Positions 34,866 through 47,535 of a stretch of DNA of 64,000 nt are shown here, one piece after another. Below the pieces are notes generated by a model that made no database searches, was not told where the DNA came from, and was given only the letters and a program-made list of their open reading frames with translations. Numbering within the stretch: the first letter of the stretch is position 1; each line of letters begins with the position of its first letter. Source of the stretch: Ascidia mentula (taxonomy: Eukaryota > Chordata > Ascidiacea > Phlebobranchia > Ascidiidae); contig OX387201.1 of the NCBI GenBank assembly GCA_947561715.1, positions 20,226,001 to 20,290,000 on the forward strand, read 5' to 3'. The position numbers were made by a program, and so were the translations under genes.

Positions 34866-37800
34866 TCATCGTCCGGTGAGCAGCTCTGAAAAATCCATAT
34901 TTCAGTGTTCCTGTATTTTAACGCACACTACGAGGCATTTCCTACCCGTTAACATGTAAGGTGTTTCCCCTCGTTTGCGATGTGTGAGGTCTTGGCGGCC
35001 CTGAATAAACAAAGGTTGATATTTTTATGATTGAAACAAACCCCAGAACTTTTGCTGCATGAAAGCTTGTGTCTAAGCTCAGTAGAAATGTGCGGTAACA
35101 CAAATTGTAACGAACTTACTCCTCTTTTCTTTAACAATCGGCAAACCGATGGTCGCCTGTCGTTTAAACTCGGCCACAAACTCATCAGACACTTTTCCAT
35201 CTTCACCCAAATTATCCGTAAGAGTGACGTAAAGGCCTTCAGTCGCTCTACATGACGTCATCAACTCTCTGCTCGCCGTTCGGTTGAAAGATAAATATCC
35301 TAAAAATGTCATCATAAAGTTTAAACCACGTGGAAATAGATAAATGTCAATGTAATACATAAGGTAATAGGGAAACCAAGTGCATGTTTTCCTAAACAAT
35401 CTCACGTTATTTTGTCACCCGACAACTCCATAGAAATCATATATAGACAACCAACCTAATGCCTGGGCAGCAGTTTGTCGAATCAACTGATTCTCCGACT
35501 TCACTTTACCAAGAAGTTTCTCCACAGCGCCGCAAGTGACGATGGCTTCAGGAACGCCCGCCCTCGTGTGGGCGAGTGACGCAAGATAATCCGCTGTAAT
35601 ACGTCATCATTACGTCATCTTTCTTTCATGTGAAACTACAAATCACCCAAAAAGTCGAATATATATTTCAACACGTACCTGCCATTGCCACTACGTCATC
35701 GTTGACGTCATCGAGGAAGTTGACGAGCGTAATGACGCCTCTAGCGGAAGATTCGACAAGGGAAGTGTTTGTTATGATGCGAGCGAGAACAACCAGCTGT
35801 TAAATACACAACTGCTATAACTTAAAACCACTTCCTCCACGCTTTCGTCCCACATAAACCACAAGGTTTATATTATTGCATGAGGTTTCAATTCATCTCA
35901 CAAAGCTGTCTGAGATACAAGATATTTCTTTCCAACTTTACCTGAAAAGCTGCGGTAGTTTTAAAAATCGGATCCTTGCACCGAAATAAATCCTCAAACG
36001 TTATGAGGCTCAAATCACCCAAGCGTGAAATCCGTTGTTGTTGTTGGATTCGGTTGAATGCGAACATGGTTAGTGCGGATACTGCTTGTAATTTCACCGC
36101 CTTAGAAAGAACAAAACAATTGTTAGTAAAAATTACTTCCAATTCGTTCACACATAAACTTGCACACGCAATTAACTTTATCGCCAATTATTTGTACGTA
36201 AATTTCAATAGAAAGTAAATACCCTGGCTTAAAGCAAGCTTCGCAGATTCAACAGGAGTTGTGGGAAACAAGTAGTAGAGGTGGGGATTACCCACCCGGT
36301 ACTATATATTGAGCATTCTTTATTACATCACAAAGGTTTTACAACAAACCCACCATACTGGGCGAGTTGCAGACTTGCAGAATAATTTCGAATCCGAATT
36401 CGTCCAATTCGTTCAGTTTGTCTTCGTTCTCCTGACAACCGCTAACAAGACACGATAAACAATGGAGAAGATCGACCTTTAGAACAAACATCTTTTGTTT
36501 AATCGCGACTCTATGACGTAATTTCTGGCATCGCGTCACCTGCATCTTCTCGTCACGTGACGTTTTCCACACTCTGTTGACCAGCAGCTCAATGGCGCCC
36601 TCTTCGGCAATTGTGAGTTGAGAGTTCTTGTTGTTTATGTGGGGTACACCTGGACCCATGTGAAAATAAAGTGAAATAATAATAAACAAATTTATCAAAA
36701 ACAAACTTTAGGAAATTCACTGATTTTACAAACACAAAATATTGGATTCTGATCGAAAGTTAAAGCTCCCTCTAATGCTTTAGAAAACAAAAAAGCTTCA
36801 CGCGCAGCCATTGTCGTTATGATAATACCTGAAATGCACGTTACAGAGGTAGGAAAAATTGTCACGCACCAATGCACATCTTGTTGATAGCATCCAGTGT
36901 TCCCATGACGACTTTCCGACTGGTTTTCTCCAACCTCAGCAACCGGATGAGCGGAGGGATAGTGTTGTCACGTGACAAACGCGCCTGACTCGATGAACTT
37001 TTCCAGCTCCATGCTGTCACCGCCTGGCAACCTACAAACGAGTCAATACATTCCAGCCATTGACATCATAAAATCGTTTTGCTAAAATACTCCGCGAAGA
37101 ATCTTTTTAGCGACAACTTCCACTGATTGGGATCTTGTGTTTCCTGAACTCATTTTGTTTTACCGACATACACTGTTTTATTTTTAATATTATTCGTTTG
37201 TTTTATTTCAAATATCAGAAATAAAGCAACTTTTTACCGATCAACTGAAGCGTGTCGGATTTGCTGAGTAACATGTCAATTATTTGACTCGTCCCGATTC
37301 TGCGAGCAATTGCTCTCTGCTGCTCAGGGTGGTGACCGGCCAACGACCACAGTGCGCATGCCCCGCGTTCCTTCACCTCATCCGACCAAATCTGTTACGA
37401 AAATGACAGTTGATGGAAATCTTTACATTGGGTTGATTAATATTTTTTTTCAAAATGGAAAGGAAAAATCAAAAAATGCCGTAAAAGAGTTCCACTAAAA
37501 GTCACAAGGTTTCAATAAAAAAATTCTTTAAACTTGACAAACTTGATTTTTGTAACTTCATTCTCTACTTAATTGAAACAGACGACACAGAGCGGTCGGA
37601 GCTTCTTCTAACGACGCCTCGTGTTGGGCTCCCTGGTTCCCTCTAGTAATGCATCCAACAGCAAGCGCAGCTTTCATCTGAGCGGGAATGCAATGACCTC
37701 GCAATATCGCCACCAGCGGCGCTAAGACTCCAATTTGAACAAACTCGTTCTGCGTGAAATCTTCGGTTAACTTTTCAACTTTCTGACATTTAGAAAACAA

Positions 37801-40027
37801 CAAAAAAGACCAATTTAATATTTCCATAAATCTTTTGTAAAAACAACACCGGCCAAACAAAATGATTACTGCAAGCAATATAAACAACGACTTCACTTCT
37901 TGACTGAAAATATTCAGTTCTTCAACAGGTGCAAAATCCCACAAGTGTGGATTAATATTTAGGTCACAATTTACAACAAGCTTCATCCCCACACCCGTTA
38001 TACCTGGTTGTCCTGGTTGTCATCGCAAACAGCAGCAATCGCGTCAGCAGTCGCCGTCTGAAGCGAATCGTCCTTCACCGTGAGAAAATCAACCAGGAAC
38101 CCGGAAGCTCCACACTCCATAATTCTCCGCTGGATGTCGCCCGCACCACTCGTGTCTCCCCGACAGAGTGAAGCCAGGGTGTTGAGGACGTTGACAAGCA
38201 CATCCACAACCTGGAACAATACAAGCTGGAAAGTTACAATTTCCTCAAATTCCATGGGAAGTATACGACGGACGTGAGGCATCGGTTTTAAACTAACTGC
38301 AAAATTTAATCAAGAATTCCCCTCCTGTATTTCTGACTCACGTCAACTTGGAGGAGTTCAACTAACGGCCGGATACCACCATGTGCGGCGATGCGTGACG
38401 CGTTGTCATCCACGTGGGCGAGATCCGAGAGAACGACAGAAGAACGCGATTGAATCTCGCATCTCTCATCCGTAGATTCCAGATCCTGGTTCTCCGGATC
38501 ATGATCGTGGGAGGCCATGGGTTTCAACAGAGAAATAAGTGCTGCGAAAAATAGTTCCCGATTGAAAAGAAACAAGTCTGACCAATCGACGGCATATTCA
38601 ATACATTTTACACTTAACTTAATCAAATGCTGCACGATAAGCATACATTGCACAAATTACATAATTTTTACGCAAAGTTACTGCAGACATGAACAGAAAA
38701 CGTGATACATAAAATAGCACCGATAAAACCATGAGGGTTTCCGAGTCAGACACACAAGTTCTCTTCCGTGTTCACGTGGTTTTCAAAAATACTGAACTGG
38801 TATTCAAGTACGATTTCTATCCCGAGAAAAGTGAAATATTAACCACGTGACTTAACACTTACTTGGAATCGCGCCAGCGTTCGCAATCTCAACTCTGACG
38901 TCATCCTGTTCCGACATGAGGCAAATAACAGAACAAGCGAGTGATCTTATGGGAGAAGTTGTCTCGTCTTCCAAATCCTTCCCTAAACCTTCAACACAAA
39001 TGTTCACTGAGTCCTCGACCACAAAGTTCGATGGTTTGGGATTTCTGGAGTTACAACTTGGACTCCAACCCCAAACACACACTCAGTGCATCCGCGTAAA
39101 GATTTAACGAAGCTTATTGCGGGAATAAAAACGTTGCAGCGACATCTAGCGGTAAACAACACATGTCTTTTAGTGAGTGCCAGTAAGGTTTAGTGGGTGT
39201 TTCGACCATTAGGTTTCATCCCTGCAGCTTTTGGGCCAGTGACGAAACATCCGGGCGAACACCACGCACAGTCGCCGGGATAGCTTTAAATTTAATTTAC
39301 CCGACGAAAAACATGTGTCCACATTGACCACAGTTAAAAACGAACCAGAATCAAGGGACATGGTTCCTGACTTGGGTCTTTTTCTTGCGCTCCGGAGCAA
39401 ATTAACAAGAGGAGGAACTGCATCAACCGCCAACAGAGGGCGCCAGTAAGTCGGTGTGCGATGAAGCAGAACCTCGAGGCAACGAAGCGAAGCGTCTTGG
39501 CGGGAAACGAATCGGCATTCCAGCATTTCTTAAATAGAGAATTTGTTTTTTGTGAGGTTGCAATAATGTTAGGGAATAATAAATAAATAAATTGTCACAT
39601 TTTCCACACACAGAGTTTCTGACTTATTCCGAAAATAAACAACATTTACACAAATTTACAACATACAACCGATGAAACCAAAGTTCCTAAAAGAGTCATC
39701 CACCCTGTTATTAAATTGGTGAATACATACGCATATACACAAAGCATCGTCAGCGTAATTTCAGTATGTTATTATTACGCAACAATGACGTCACTCACCA
39801 ACTAATGCTGGCCACACGTTTAAACTTTCCTCGTCATCACCATCCTTCCTCCCCTCCAAACTAATCAAATATTTGATGACGTCAGTGTTGTAACTGGGGG
39901 TGCTCTTGTCACGGGACCGTCATTGTTGACGTCACGCGATCGCACGGTGGCGCCAGACTTGATGGGAAATTTGAGGCAATCGTGCGCCCCACTTGAGGCA
40001 GCAACGAGCAGCGGTGTAGCGTTGTCC
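34866..40027 (-). pseudogene. ANKAR-like ankyrin/armadillo-repeat gene, copy B
   Basis: Same exon order as copy A, and the best preserved in the armadillo part. Exons include 39209-39526 (SLRCLEVLLHRTPTYWRPLL), 38863-39080, about 38332-38560 (GGIRPLVELLQVD), 38000-38210, 37570-37745 (IGVLAPLVAILRGH), 37235-37395, 36868-37035, 36345-36650 (EEGAIELLVNRVWKTSRDEK, open), 35952-36100, 35690-35810 (LVVLARIITNTSLVESSARG, the exon missing from A), 35455-35590 and 35115-35300, with the end at TGA 34866. Armadillo repeats form a superhelical protein-binding surface; the biological role of ANKAR is poorly known. The ankyrin exon (about 39800-40027) is one base shorter than copy A between gtcagtg and gggacc, which shifts the frame, so this copy also looks disrupted at its 5' end. 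The true first exon is not identified. Confidence 0.7.
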
Positions 40028-40483
40028 CTGTTTCAACAACATTGGTGAAGGCGCTCGACGTTATATTAAGCACAAAAAGCCTGATCGGAATTCATGGCAA
40101 GGAGAGTCAGGGTTCGAACCCCGGTGTGGTAAAAGATCAGCAGCTGTTTTTCATTAAATTCCCATTTTCGTGACGTATTTGTTTCATTGATGACGAAATT
40201 AGCAGTGGTTGGATACCGGGTTAGTTTAAATAAGTGCATATACACAGGGATGAGTCAGACCTAACCCGAATATCGTACGTGGAATGCGCTCCACTCAGAT
40301 TGTAACAACATCGCTAGGAATCACACACCTGTTTATATAATAATGTCGCTGTTTCTTTTGAGACCAATTAGAATTGATGACGCAACTCTAGCAATATATG
40401 ATAAATGTGCGGCAAGTTGAAAGTAAAAATAAACTAGGTTGATATATACTGGTTAGTGCAGTAATTATGGATGTGTGTTAGAT

Positions 40484-40700
40484 CTGCGGACACATGCACG
40501 CACTGTTTCAATCTATAAAGGTCTCATCAGTGCAGCTGGTGACTGTGACAACTTGGATACTGACAGGGACACAGATTTTAATTTCAAGGTGTCTGTGGTG
40601 TAAGTGTGCATGGTAGCCTACAAGCTAGCCCAGTGCCACAGTCACACCAAACTGCACTGATGAGACCTTATAGGATGAAATATTGTGTGCACGTGTCCCC
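40484..40700. mobile_element. Palindromic element with two hammerhead-like arms, copy B
   Basis: Counterpart of 7874-8106. Left arm (minus strand, 40484-40536) keeps CTGATGA (40524-40530), GAAAC and GTC, but stem II pairs poorly and stem I has a mismatch next to the core. Right arm (plus strand, 40651-40700) keeps CTGATGA (40657-40663), GAAA and GTC but has a weakened stem II and no stem I partner. Core bases are better preserved than in copy A. Confidence 0.65.
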
Positions 40701-40944
40701 ATTTCTCATGGATTATTATGGCTCTTTACTGCTTGTAAGGAAGAAACACATTTAGTGCTTGTTTTGTAGTTTGACTGATTCTGTTTAAAGTCAGAATACT
40801 GCACTTCATTATAGATATTTTGATAACCCAACCCCCGTTTTGCCATTGTGAATTATTAAACATATATGTTTATGCACGTCTTATGGCCTCGGCAGATCTC
40901 AGCATGGAAACTCGTTATCACACGATCATCTAAAATCCACCAAC

Positions 40945-41131
40945 CTGTGATCCACTCAGCAAAAGATTTCCATGAGAGTTGTGACAATTTCGTGACCGTG
41001 TGACCAACATTCAGACAATATAGCAAGCCAGAAGTGTTTAAATCCCAAGCTACAACCGCTTCATTAGTAGCAGCAGTTGCGGTCAAGTTTACATCCACAG
41101 GACTCCAACCCATGTCAACTCATGTTCAAGC
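40945..41131 (-). pseudogene. Relic of WDR24 exon 2, copy B
   Basis: Reads MGWSPVDVNLTATAATNEAV and AWDLNTSG on the minus strand. It has the same internal loss as the relic at 8383-8570 and is followed by the same non-WDR24 sequence. No other WDR24 exon is nearby. Confidence 0.85.
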
Positions 41132-41571
41132 CCTGAAATAAAAAAAATGCTAATTATGTGTTAGGACTAACATGTTGATGACCAGGTACTGTGATCATGT
41201 CAAATGTTAGGCTTAGTGAATTATGTCAACTATATGATTTTATTGGGTGATGACTAGCAACATGTTACAATATAAACTTATTGATGTTTGTTGTTTAAAC
41301 AAACATTTGCCTGAATACTCAGGTTATAGGGTGAGAAATTCTTACCACAAACAAATCAAAGTTTGGGTCAACTTCTGACATTGTAAATGCAAGTTGAATT
41401 ATAACCCCAATTACTTTAATCATTATCACAGCTTTGTTTTCACCCCAAACTTATTGTATATACCTCATTTTTTTGCCTTCATTTTAACACAAACCATAGG
41501 TTCAAGTACTTTCCCATGGATCATCATGAGATCACAAACAAAAAAACAGAAATTTGTCTTGTCAGATTTAC

Positions 41572-42895
41572 CAGAAGCAGTTTTTCCACAAACTATTTGA
41601 GCAGTCGGTTGGGATTCGAGAACTGCAACTAAATCAATGAACGAAGTTGGTCGGATCCATGAAGTTCCACCATTAAATAATTCAAGCCTGGTTGCTTTTT
41701 GTTGCACCAACTTTCGTTTGTTGCATTTCAAATGACAAAAATCCTTTTCAAGATCCTGAAAAACAAAAACTGTTAAACATTTCTTGAGATAAAATGTTGT
41801 TTAATTAAAGTATTTATTGGTAACAGAAAAGAAATCAGGAAGTTTGTACATTTTATTGCATGTTGTACCTCAATGTCTGAACATTTTTCCAGCAGTTTTG
41901 GGTCAGCATCTGTTGCAAAAGATTTCATTGCATCAAGTATGGGACGATATCCTGTACAACGACAAATGTCTCCATCAAAACTATCTTTGCTCGGTTGGAG
42001 TTGGATCTTCTGATAAAAGGCTAAAAAGACAAGAGGATTACTTTATGGTTTTATTGGCAACTACATAAACAAGCAGTTGCCTGAATACTCAACAGCAATA
42101 ATTTTTTTTTTTTTTGCAATGATTTAATATAATAAGCACAGTTGTGTTTGAAAGGTCAGAAAAACATACTCTGAATAACCCACCACAAATTTTCTCTGTA
42201 TTCTAATTTATAAGCGAACCTGTACATATTCATGACGAAGCCAGGAGTGCAATAACCACACTGTGAACCATCAAACTCAGCTACACGAGTTTGTATTGTA
42301 TTGTAGCCATCTCTTCGTGACCCAAGTCCTTCCACAGTTGTTACTCTGCACCCGTCCACTGAAGCAAGCAGGCTGAGGCACTTAATACATTTGTCAATAC
42401 ATAAGATTTTTTTTAAATATGCATTTTTATGTCAAACACAGTAAAATTAGTTAATGAACAGGAAGCATCTGCATATCAGTTATGATTAAACAACAAACCA
42501 AGACATTGAGTTTAACTTTTTACAATCACCGAGTTTACAGCTTCTATCTTTCCGGGAGTTTTCTCCATGGCAACCACGCAACATCCACATCCTCCCTCAT
42601 AACACATCACTTTTGTTCCAGTGAGTCCTGGTTGTGATCGGAGCCATGAGTTCAGGCTCATCATCGGATCCACATCATTAACTGAACAAAGCAAACAGGT
42701 TTACAACAACTAATAATTTCTACTTCTATCTTCAACAAACACGTCCACATTTTTGTGACATCTGTTGCCAACAACTAAATAAAAATGCATCAAAAGCCTT
42801 AAAAAAAGAAACACAGAAGTTTTTTTGCACATAAGCTTCAACAAACCTGTATACAGTTGTCCATTTACATGGAATGATATTGAGGTACTTGTCAT
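41572..42895 (-). pseudogene. Xanthine dehydrogenase/aldehyde oxidase-like 5' fragment, copy B
   Basis: Exon 1 (42847-42895) starts MTSTSISFHVNGQLYT. Exon 2 (42530-42681) carries LRSQPGLTGTKVMCYEGGCG then CCVVAMEK, so the first 2Fe-2S motif C-x4-C-x2-C is present. Exon 3 (42220-42380) reads CLSLLASVDGCRVTTVEGLG and GSQCGYCTPGFVMNMY. Exon 4 (near 41880-42030) gives LLSEDPTPTEQ, then, one base out of frame, [20 protein letters not shown], completing the second 2Fe-2S domain. Exon 5 (from 41572) begins the FAD domain (LELFNGGTSWIRPTSFIDL). Nothing after a gtaaat donor at 41571 belongs to this family, so the FAD and molybdopterin domains are absent. The exon 4 frameshift is shared with copy A and so predates the duplication. 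It cannot encode an active oxidase; whether it belongs nearer to xanthine dehydrogenase or aldehyde oxidase is undecided. Confidence 0.85.
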
Positions 42896-42938
42896 TGTAC
42901 CAAGTATAACCACCTAAAGTGGAAGCATAGACAGTTTT

Positions 42939-44134
42939 GGGGTCTGGTGTACTTTTAGCACCACACCTGATATCTCAGCTATCCCTAGTACAACAAACCT
43001 GAAACTTTACACGAATGTTAAATGACACCTTACCAGTTACCATACCAAAAATGACGTCATCACCTATGGCGTAACGAAACTTACAAGACTTCGAAATTTT
43101 CCTCTCTATACGCGCTACGCCAGTCAACGAACTGCAATAGCATACTCCGTAAGGTACAACACCCACAAAACAAAAGTGTTGTTTGATGAAAATTTAAAAG
43201 TCTCACAAGTAACCTCCTTGCGTTGTGTGACTATTACTGATTTATTAAATGCCTTCTTAAGCAAACACGCCAAAGTAGACCGCAGTTATTACAAAAAAAC
43301 ACAACAAACAGCATGTACTTTTTTCACCACTGCAAATTGTCAGGATCATATAGCAAACACCACTGGTCCAATAGAGTCCATTGTGGCATCATTACAAAGG
43401 TATAACCCTGTACTTTACACCAAAGTTACATTTAAAGATATATTTCAATTGTGCGACACCTAGTGGCGTTTAGAACAAGGACGATATACGAAACATTGTG
43501 ACGTCACAAGCAAACTACTTATCGAATCGAAATTTGGAGCGATCGAAAGACATGTCCTTTGTGACAAAGCGTACCAAATTTCAGCATGCAGCAGCCTTTA
43601 CTTTTGAGTTGGGAGCCCATCAAAGACCCCCACCTAATTTGCTCGTATACACGCAAAAAGGCCGAAACCGACCATGTGTACTTTTAGCACCACATATTCG
43701 ATGGGTCGTAGCGTGGAAAGTAGAGACCCCATAGGGTCGGTTGATGCATCGTGTGGAAGGTCTATCTTTCTACTTTACCGTCCACCGAAATTCAAGTACC
43801 TACTGTGTTTGTGCGACACCTAGTGGCGTTTAGAACAAGGATGATTTGCGCAACGAAACCCCGGCACCTGTGTATAACCCTTTGCGTTGTTGCACACAAA
43901 TATGCTTTGTTACGCAGAAGTTCGAGAAGGTTATTTACCGATAAAGAAACTTGCTTTCTTAGAAATACAGTGATGGGGCTTCGCAATTAGTTGTTTTTGG
44001 GCAACGCCTTTTGGCTTTTTTTTGCGCGACATCTAATGGTTTAGGATTTACACTAAATTTTGAAAATGCATCATTTTCAACGCGTATGACGTATTACTGC
44101 GTCGACACATACTTTTCAGACAATGTACAATGTG
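42939..44134. other. Repeat-like spacer right of copy B
   Basis: No gene recognised. Contains gtgtacttttagcaccaca twice (near 42948 and 43677) and the run gtgcgacacctagtggcg plus tttagaacaagg twice (43451 and 43811, 360 bp apart), suggesting unclassified dispersed repeats. Confidence 0.5.
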
Positions 44135-44735
44135 ACATGTACGTTATCATGTCCTAAATAACAAACAATCTTGGTTGGAATTTGTACATGCTGATGTTGT
44201 TGAAATGGTCGGACTACGAACAATGCTGTGTAAATACCTCAAACCGCTACCGCGAAAAACAGCAAAGTTATCTGCGTTCATAATATGGTTAACTCGCCAT
44301 TCGTCAATTAGAATCCCCTCGGTCCTTTTATCTTTTGCCTTGGAAGAACAAAAACGTAATAAATTGTTCAATCGGTGTTTCAGTTGTTATCGCGAAACTC
44401 ATCAAAGGGAAAACATACTAAAAATAAAAGTGTTATTTGATAATTTCCCAACAATATATTGTCAATCTTTCCGCCGTCGACTCACTCGCTTTGTCCGCAG
44501 TAAGATTGTGACGCAACAAATATTAGCTGCCCAGCCAAGCGGAACCCACATTATTTCCTCTCTCAGAGCTCAACGAAAATGCGGAACTAAACTCACAGCC
44601 GTTGACTTGGGCAGAATTTATGAGGAAACTGTTACTTTGTGAAGGCGGATTGATTCCTTTATTCGTTCTCAAGTGAAGATTGCAGCAAGCAAACCTTTAT
44701 CACAAACAAGTTCAATACATGTTCTCCAAGCATGA
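44135..44735 (+). repeat. Dispersed repeat R, copy 2
   Basis: The longest copy. It shares its front with 33767 and its back half with 45190-45465, ending gcagcaagcaaacctttatc. A 155-codon ORF (44175-44642) spans it, but it is not kept open in the other copies and is not recognised. Confidence 0.75.
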
Positions 44736-45189
44736 TTTTAGGAAATAGGCAAGGTTTGCGCGAGATTTTATCGACGAAAGTGTGTTGCGTGTATGCATAT
44801 GGCTTGGTGGCAACTAAAAGAGCGGCGTGCGACGGTCGGGTTGGAGTGAGTTTCGTCGAATTTAGCATAGGGTCCTCGACTGAATTGGTTAAAGTATAAT
44901 TTCATTCGATGGTGGGTGGTTTTGTATAGGATTGTTGTTTCGAAAGAACAGCTTGGGCCAACGTTTGTGCAAGGTTTTATCGGCGAAAGTGTACATCGGA
45001 CCACCCTTAAACCGTGTTTACAATACAGCAGCGTACAGCAGCGTACAGCAGCGGCTTAATGTGCTTCAGATAAGTTTAATATTTTTGGAAAGCTTGATTT
45101 TAGTGCTTTCGTTTGGTTGGAAATTGATAGCGGGGTAATTTTTCAAGGAAAAAAATTTTTTTTTTCAATTAGCTTCCCTCTGGTCCAAT

Positions 45190-45465
45190 GCCAATCTTTC
45201 CTCCGTCGACTCACTTGCTTTGTCCGCAGTAAGATTGTGACGCAACAAATATCAGCTGCCCAGCCAAGCGGAACCAGTATTTCCTCTCTCAGCGCTCAAC
45301 GAAAATGCGGAACTAAATTCACAGCCGTTGACTTGGGCAGAATTTATGAGGAAACTGTTACTTTGTGAAAGCGACTTTATTCCTTTATTCATTCTCAAGT
45401 GATGATTGCAGCAAGCAAACCTTTATCACAAACAAGTTTAAAAGATGTTCTCCAAGCATGATTTT
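45190..45465 (+). repeat. Dispersed repeat R, copy 3
   Basis: Contains only the back half of repeat R, closely similar to 44465-44735. A triplicated cagcgtacag microsatellite lies just upstream (45027-45055). Confidence 0.75.
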
Positions 45466-47535
45466 AAGAAATAGCACGAGTTGAAATTTGAGCCACAATG
45501 CTGAGAAAAAAACGCGTAGAAGTTTGTTTGTTGTGATCTGGGCCCACATCAGTTATAAATAGTTTGAGGCAGTAATTACTTTATATTGTGACGAAATAAG
45601 TAAGGCGTGGTACTACACTTTGACATGCTTGGTTACTCACTGGTAATTTCTCACTCAAAAGCGTAAACTGGTTTGGAAGGTAAACAATACGTAGACGGTG
45701 GTTGTGACGTAAGTGGCGAACTGCCTTTGTTTGCTGAAGGTTTCTTACTCGGAAAAACTGTGACTTGTTGGTCTTGGAGGGATCAGCCCAGCTAAGTAAA
45801 AAAGTCAAGGTTGCATTCGTCATCTATACAGAAGTTAAATCGCTTGCTTAAGCTGTGCTTTCGTATAGCAAGAAAACGCCATTTGTTAAAAGCATGGGGT
45901 TCGCTTTGGCAACGTGTTCGATTCGCGTGTTGCTCTATAGCGTTCTAGGGCGCAAGGGGGGTATGGTCAATATTTGTCCAATTAAAGAAGGTTCGCGTTT
46001 TGTTAGAAGGCCAAATTTGATTTTATTCGATAGCAGGAGTGTGTAAGGTTGTTGGTTAAAAATGCAGCGGCATACGTTTGTGCAAGGTTTTATGGCCGAA
46101 ATGTGTTCGTGGTGTGCGGAAAACATGGGAAAATAAGTGTGGTATAGTTTTTGTTTTGCAAATTTGACAATGTTCGCGTTTTTTAGAAGGCCAAATTTGG
46201 TTTTATTTAATAGAATTAAGGCAAAAGAATATTCGTTTTGAAGGATTTCAGCGGCAAACGTCGTTGCTTAGAGTTATGTCATAATACGCATATAATATTC
46301 ATAACCGATTATAAATATGTTTTTTTTTCATAGTTTTGATATCGTTAGAAAGGTCAGCCTATGGACTTTTACGTGTAAAAAAATCATGCTGCTACCTCGT
46401 AGGCGGCCGAGTAACCCGCGTTCAAAGTAACTAACATCCCTCTTGGTAACTATTACAACAACAATCAATGCAGAATGAGACAAAATATCGTTTTAACCAC
46501 GAATAGTAGGCTTGATTATTTACCACTTGCGTTGTGTGGGTTCAAGCAAATCTTCAAATAACAGAGAACTCGCAGTTAACATCGGTCTGCCATTGAAAGC
46601 AATTAAATGCGCACTGGATTTGAACGAGTGGTGCTTCGATATCCGTGCGCAAACACGGTTGTAAAAGATACGTCATCATATTAAAAGTGTTAGCCATCGA
46701 AAATTATATGTGGGGCGAGACGCTACACGTCCGAAAAACCTGGTTTACTTCACCTTAAAGTTGCTTGTAAACTGGAGCGCAGATTAATTTTGTTTGTCAG
46801 CTATGACGTCAAACGTTCAGCGCGCGTTCAGCTTCTCTATTACGAGTCTTCATTAAACAAATCGTAAAGAAGGTTAAGGCAGTGGTCAGGTCCTTTATAG
46901 AAATTAATTTAGGATATAAAAATCCTATTCCAATTCGTTTTCTGCCAAATTTCCAGAAATTGCCAGAAATCTGGGGGCAATTTAACACAAATTTAAAATT
47001 CTGAAAAAAAGAGCCAGACCCTTATTACAAAAAATTTTTGTGATTTCTATTTTTTAGATGTCTCAGCCCATTTCTTTTCTTCTCTTAATTTTAGTAAATC
47101 TGTTTTTGGTGAAAGCGCACAAGCCTGTTTTAAACCCAGATTAAAGATCAATTTAATTATTCAACTGTTCTAAAAAGATCTTAACACCCAGTTTTTAAAT
47201 GTTTGCTCAATAGTGCCACAAAGCGGTAGCGTCCACAGTCGTCTGCGCAACGATAACAGAGGTCACAATGTCACAAACGGGGTGAAAGGATTGCGCTGGA
47301 GTACCAACGAAATATCTTTGTGTTTTATTTACATAAATAAGTTTATGCAGACTTTCTTTGGTTTTAAAGAGTTGCTAGATTAATCTGTACTGAGGTTTTG
47401 TTTTGTAGTTTAAGCTTGGATTAAAGAAATGATTTCTGTGAGCTGCATTTATGTTTGTTTGCAGTGAAAAGGTTTCAAAAATTGTGCCAAGTTGCTGCAT
47501 TTGTTTTCGAAAGAGGGACATTGCCGACAAACATC
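45466..47535. other. Spacer upstream of the NLR gene
   Basis: No gene recognised. A motif acgtttgtgcaaggttttat recurs at 44952 and 46074 in otherwise diverged sequence. A splice acceptor (tttgcag ending 47464) precedes the NLR start by 71 nt and could accept a 5' exon or spliced leader. Confidence 0.4.

Larger units (their letters stand above)
34146..42938. repeat. Segmental duplication, copy B (both edges visible)
   Basis: Collinear with 1494-10355 of copy A. The left edge joins dispersed repeat R at 34141-34146; the right edge follows the XDH-like first exon near 42938. Unlike A and C it carries no WDR24 5' exons at its left end, because the alignment starts just upstream of them. Confidence 0.93.

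Noticed and set aside
44175-44642. 155-codon ORF as a host gene
   Set aside because: It spans dispersed repeat R, is not kept open in the other copies, and has no recognisable domain or splice support.
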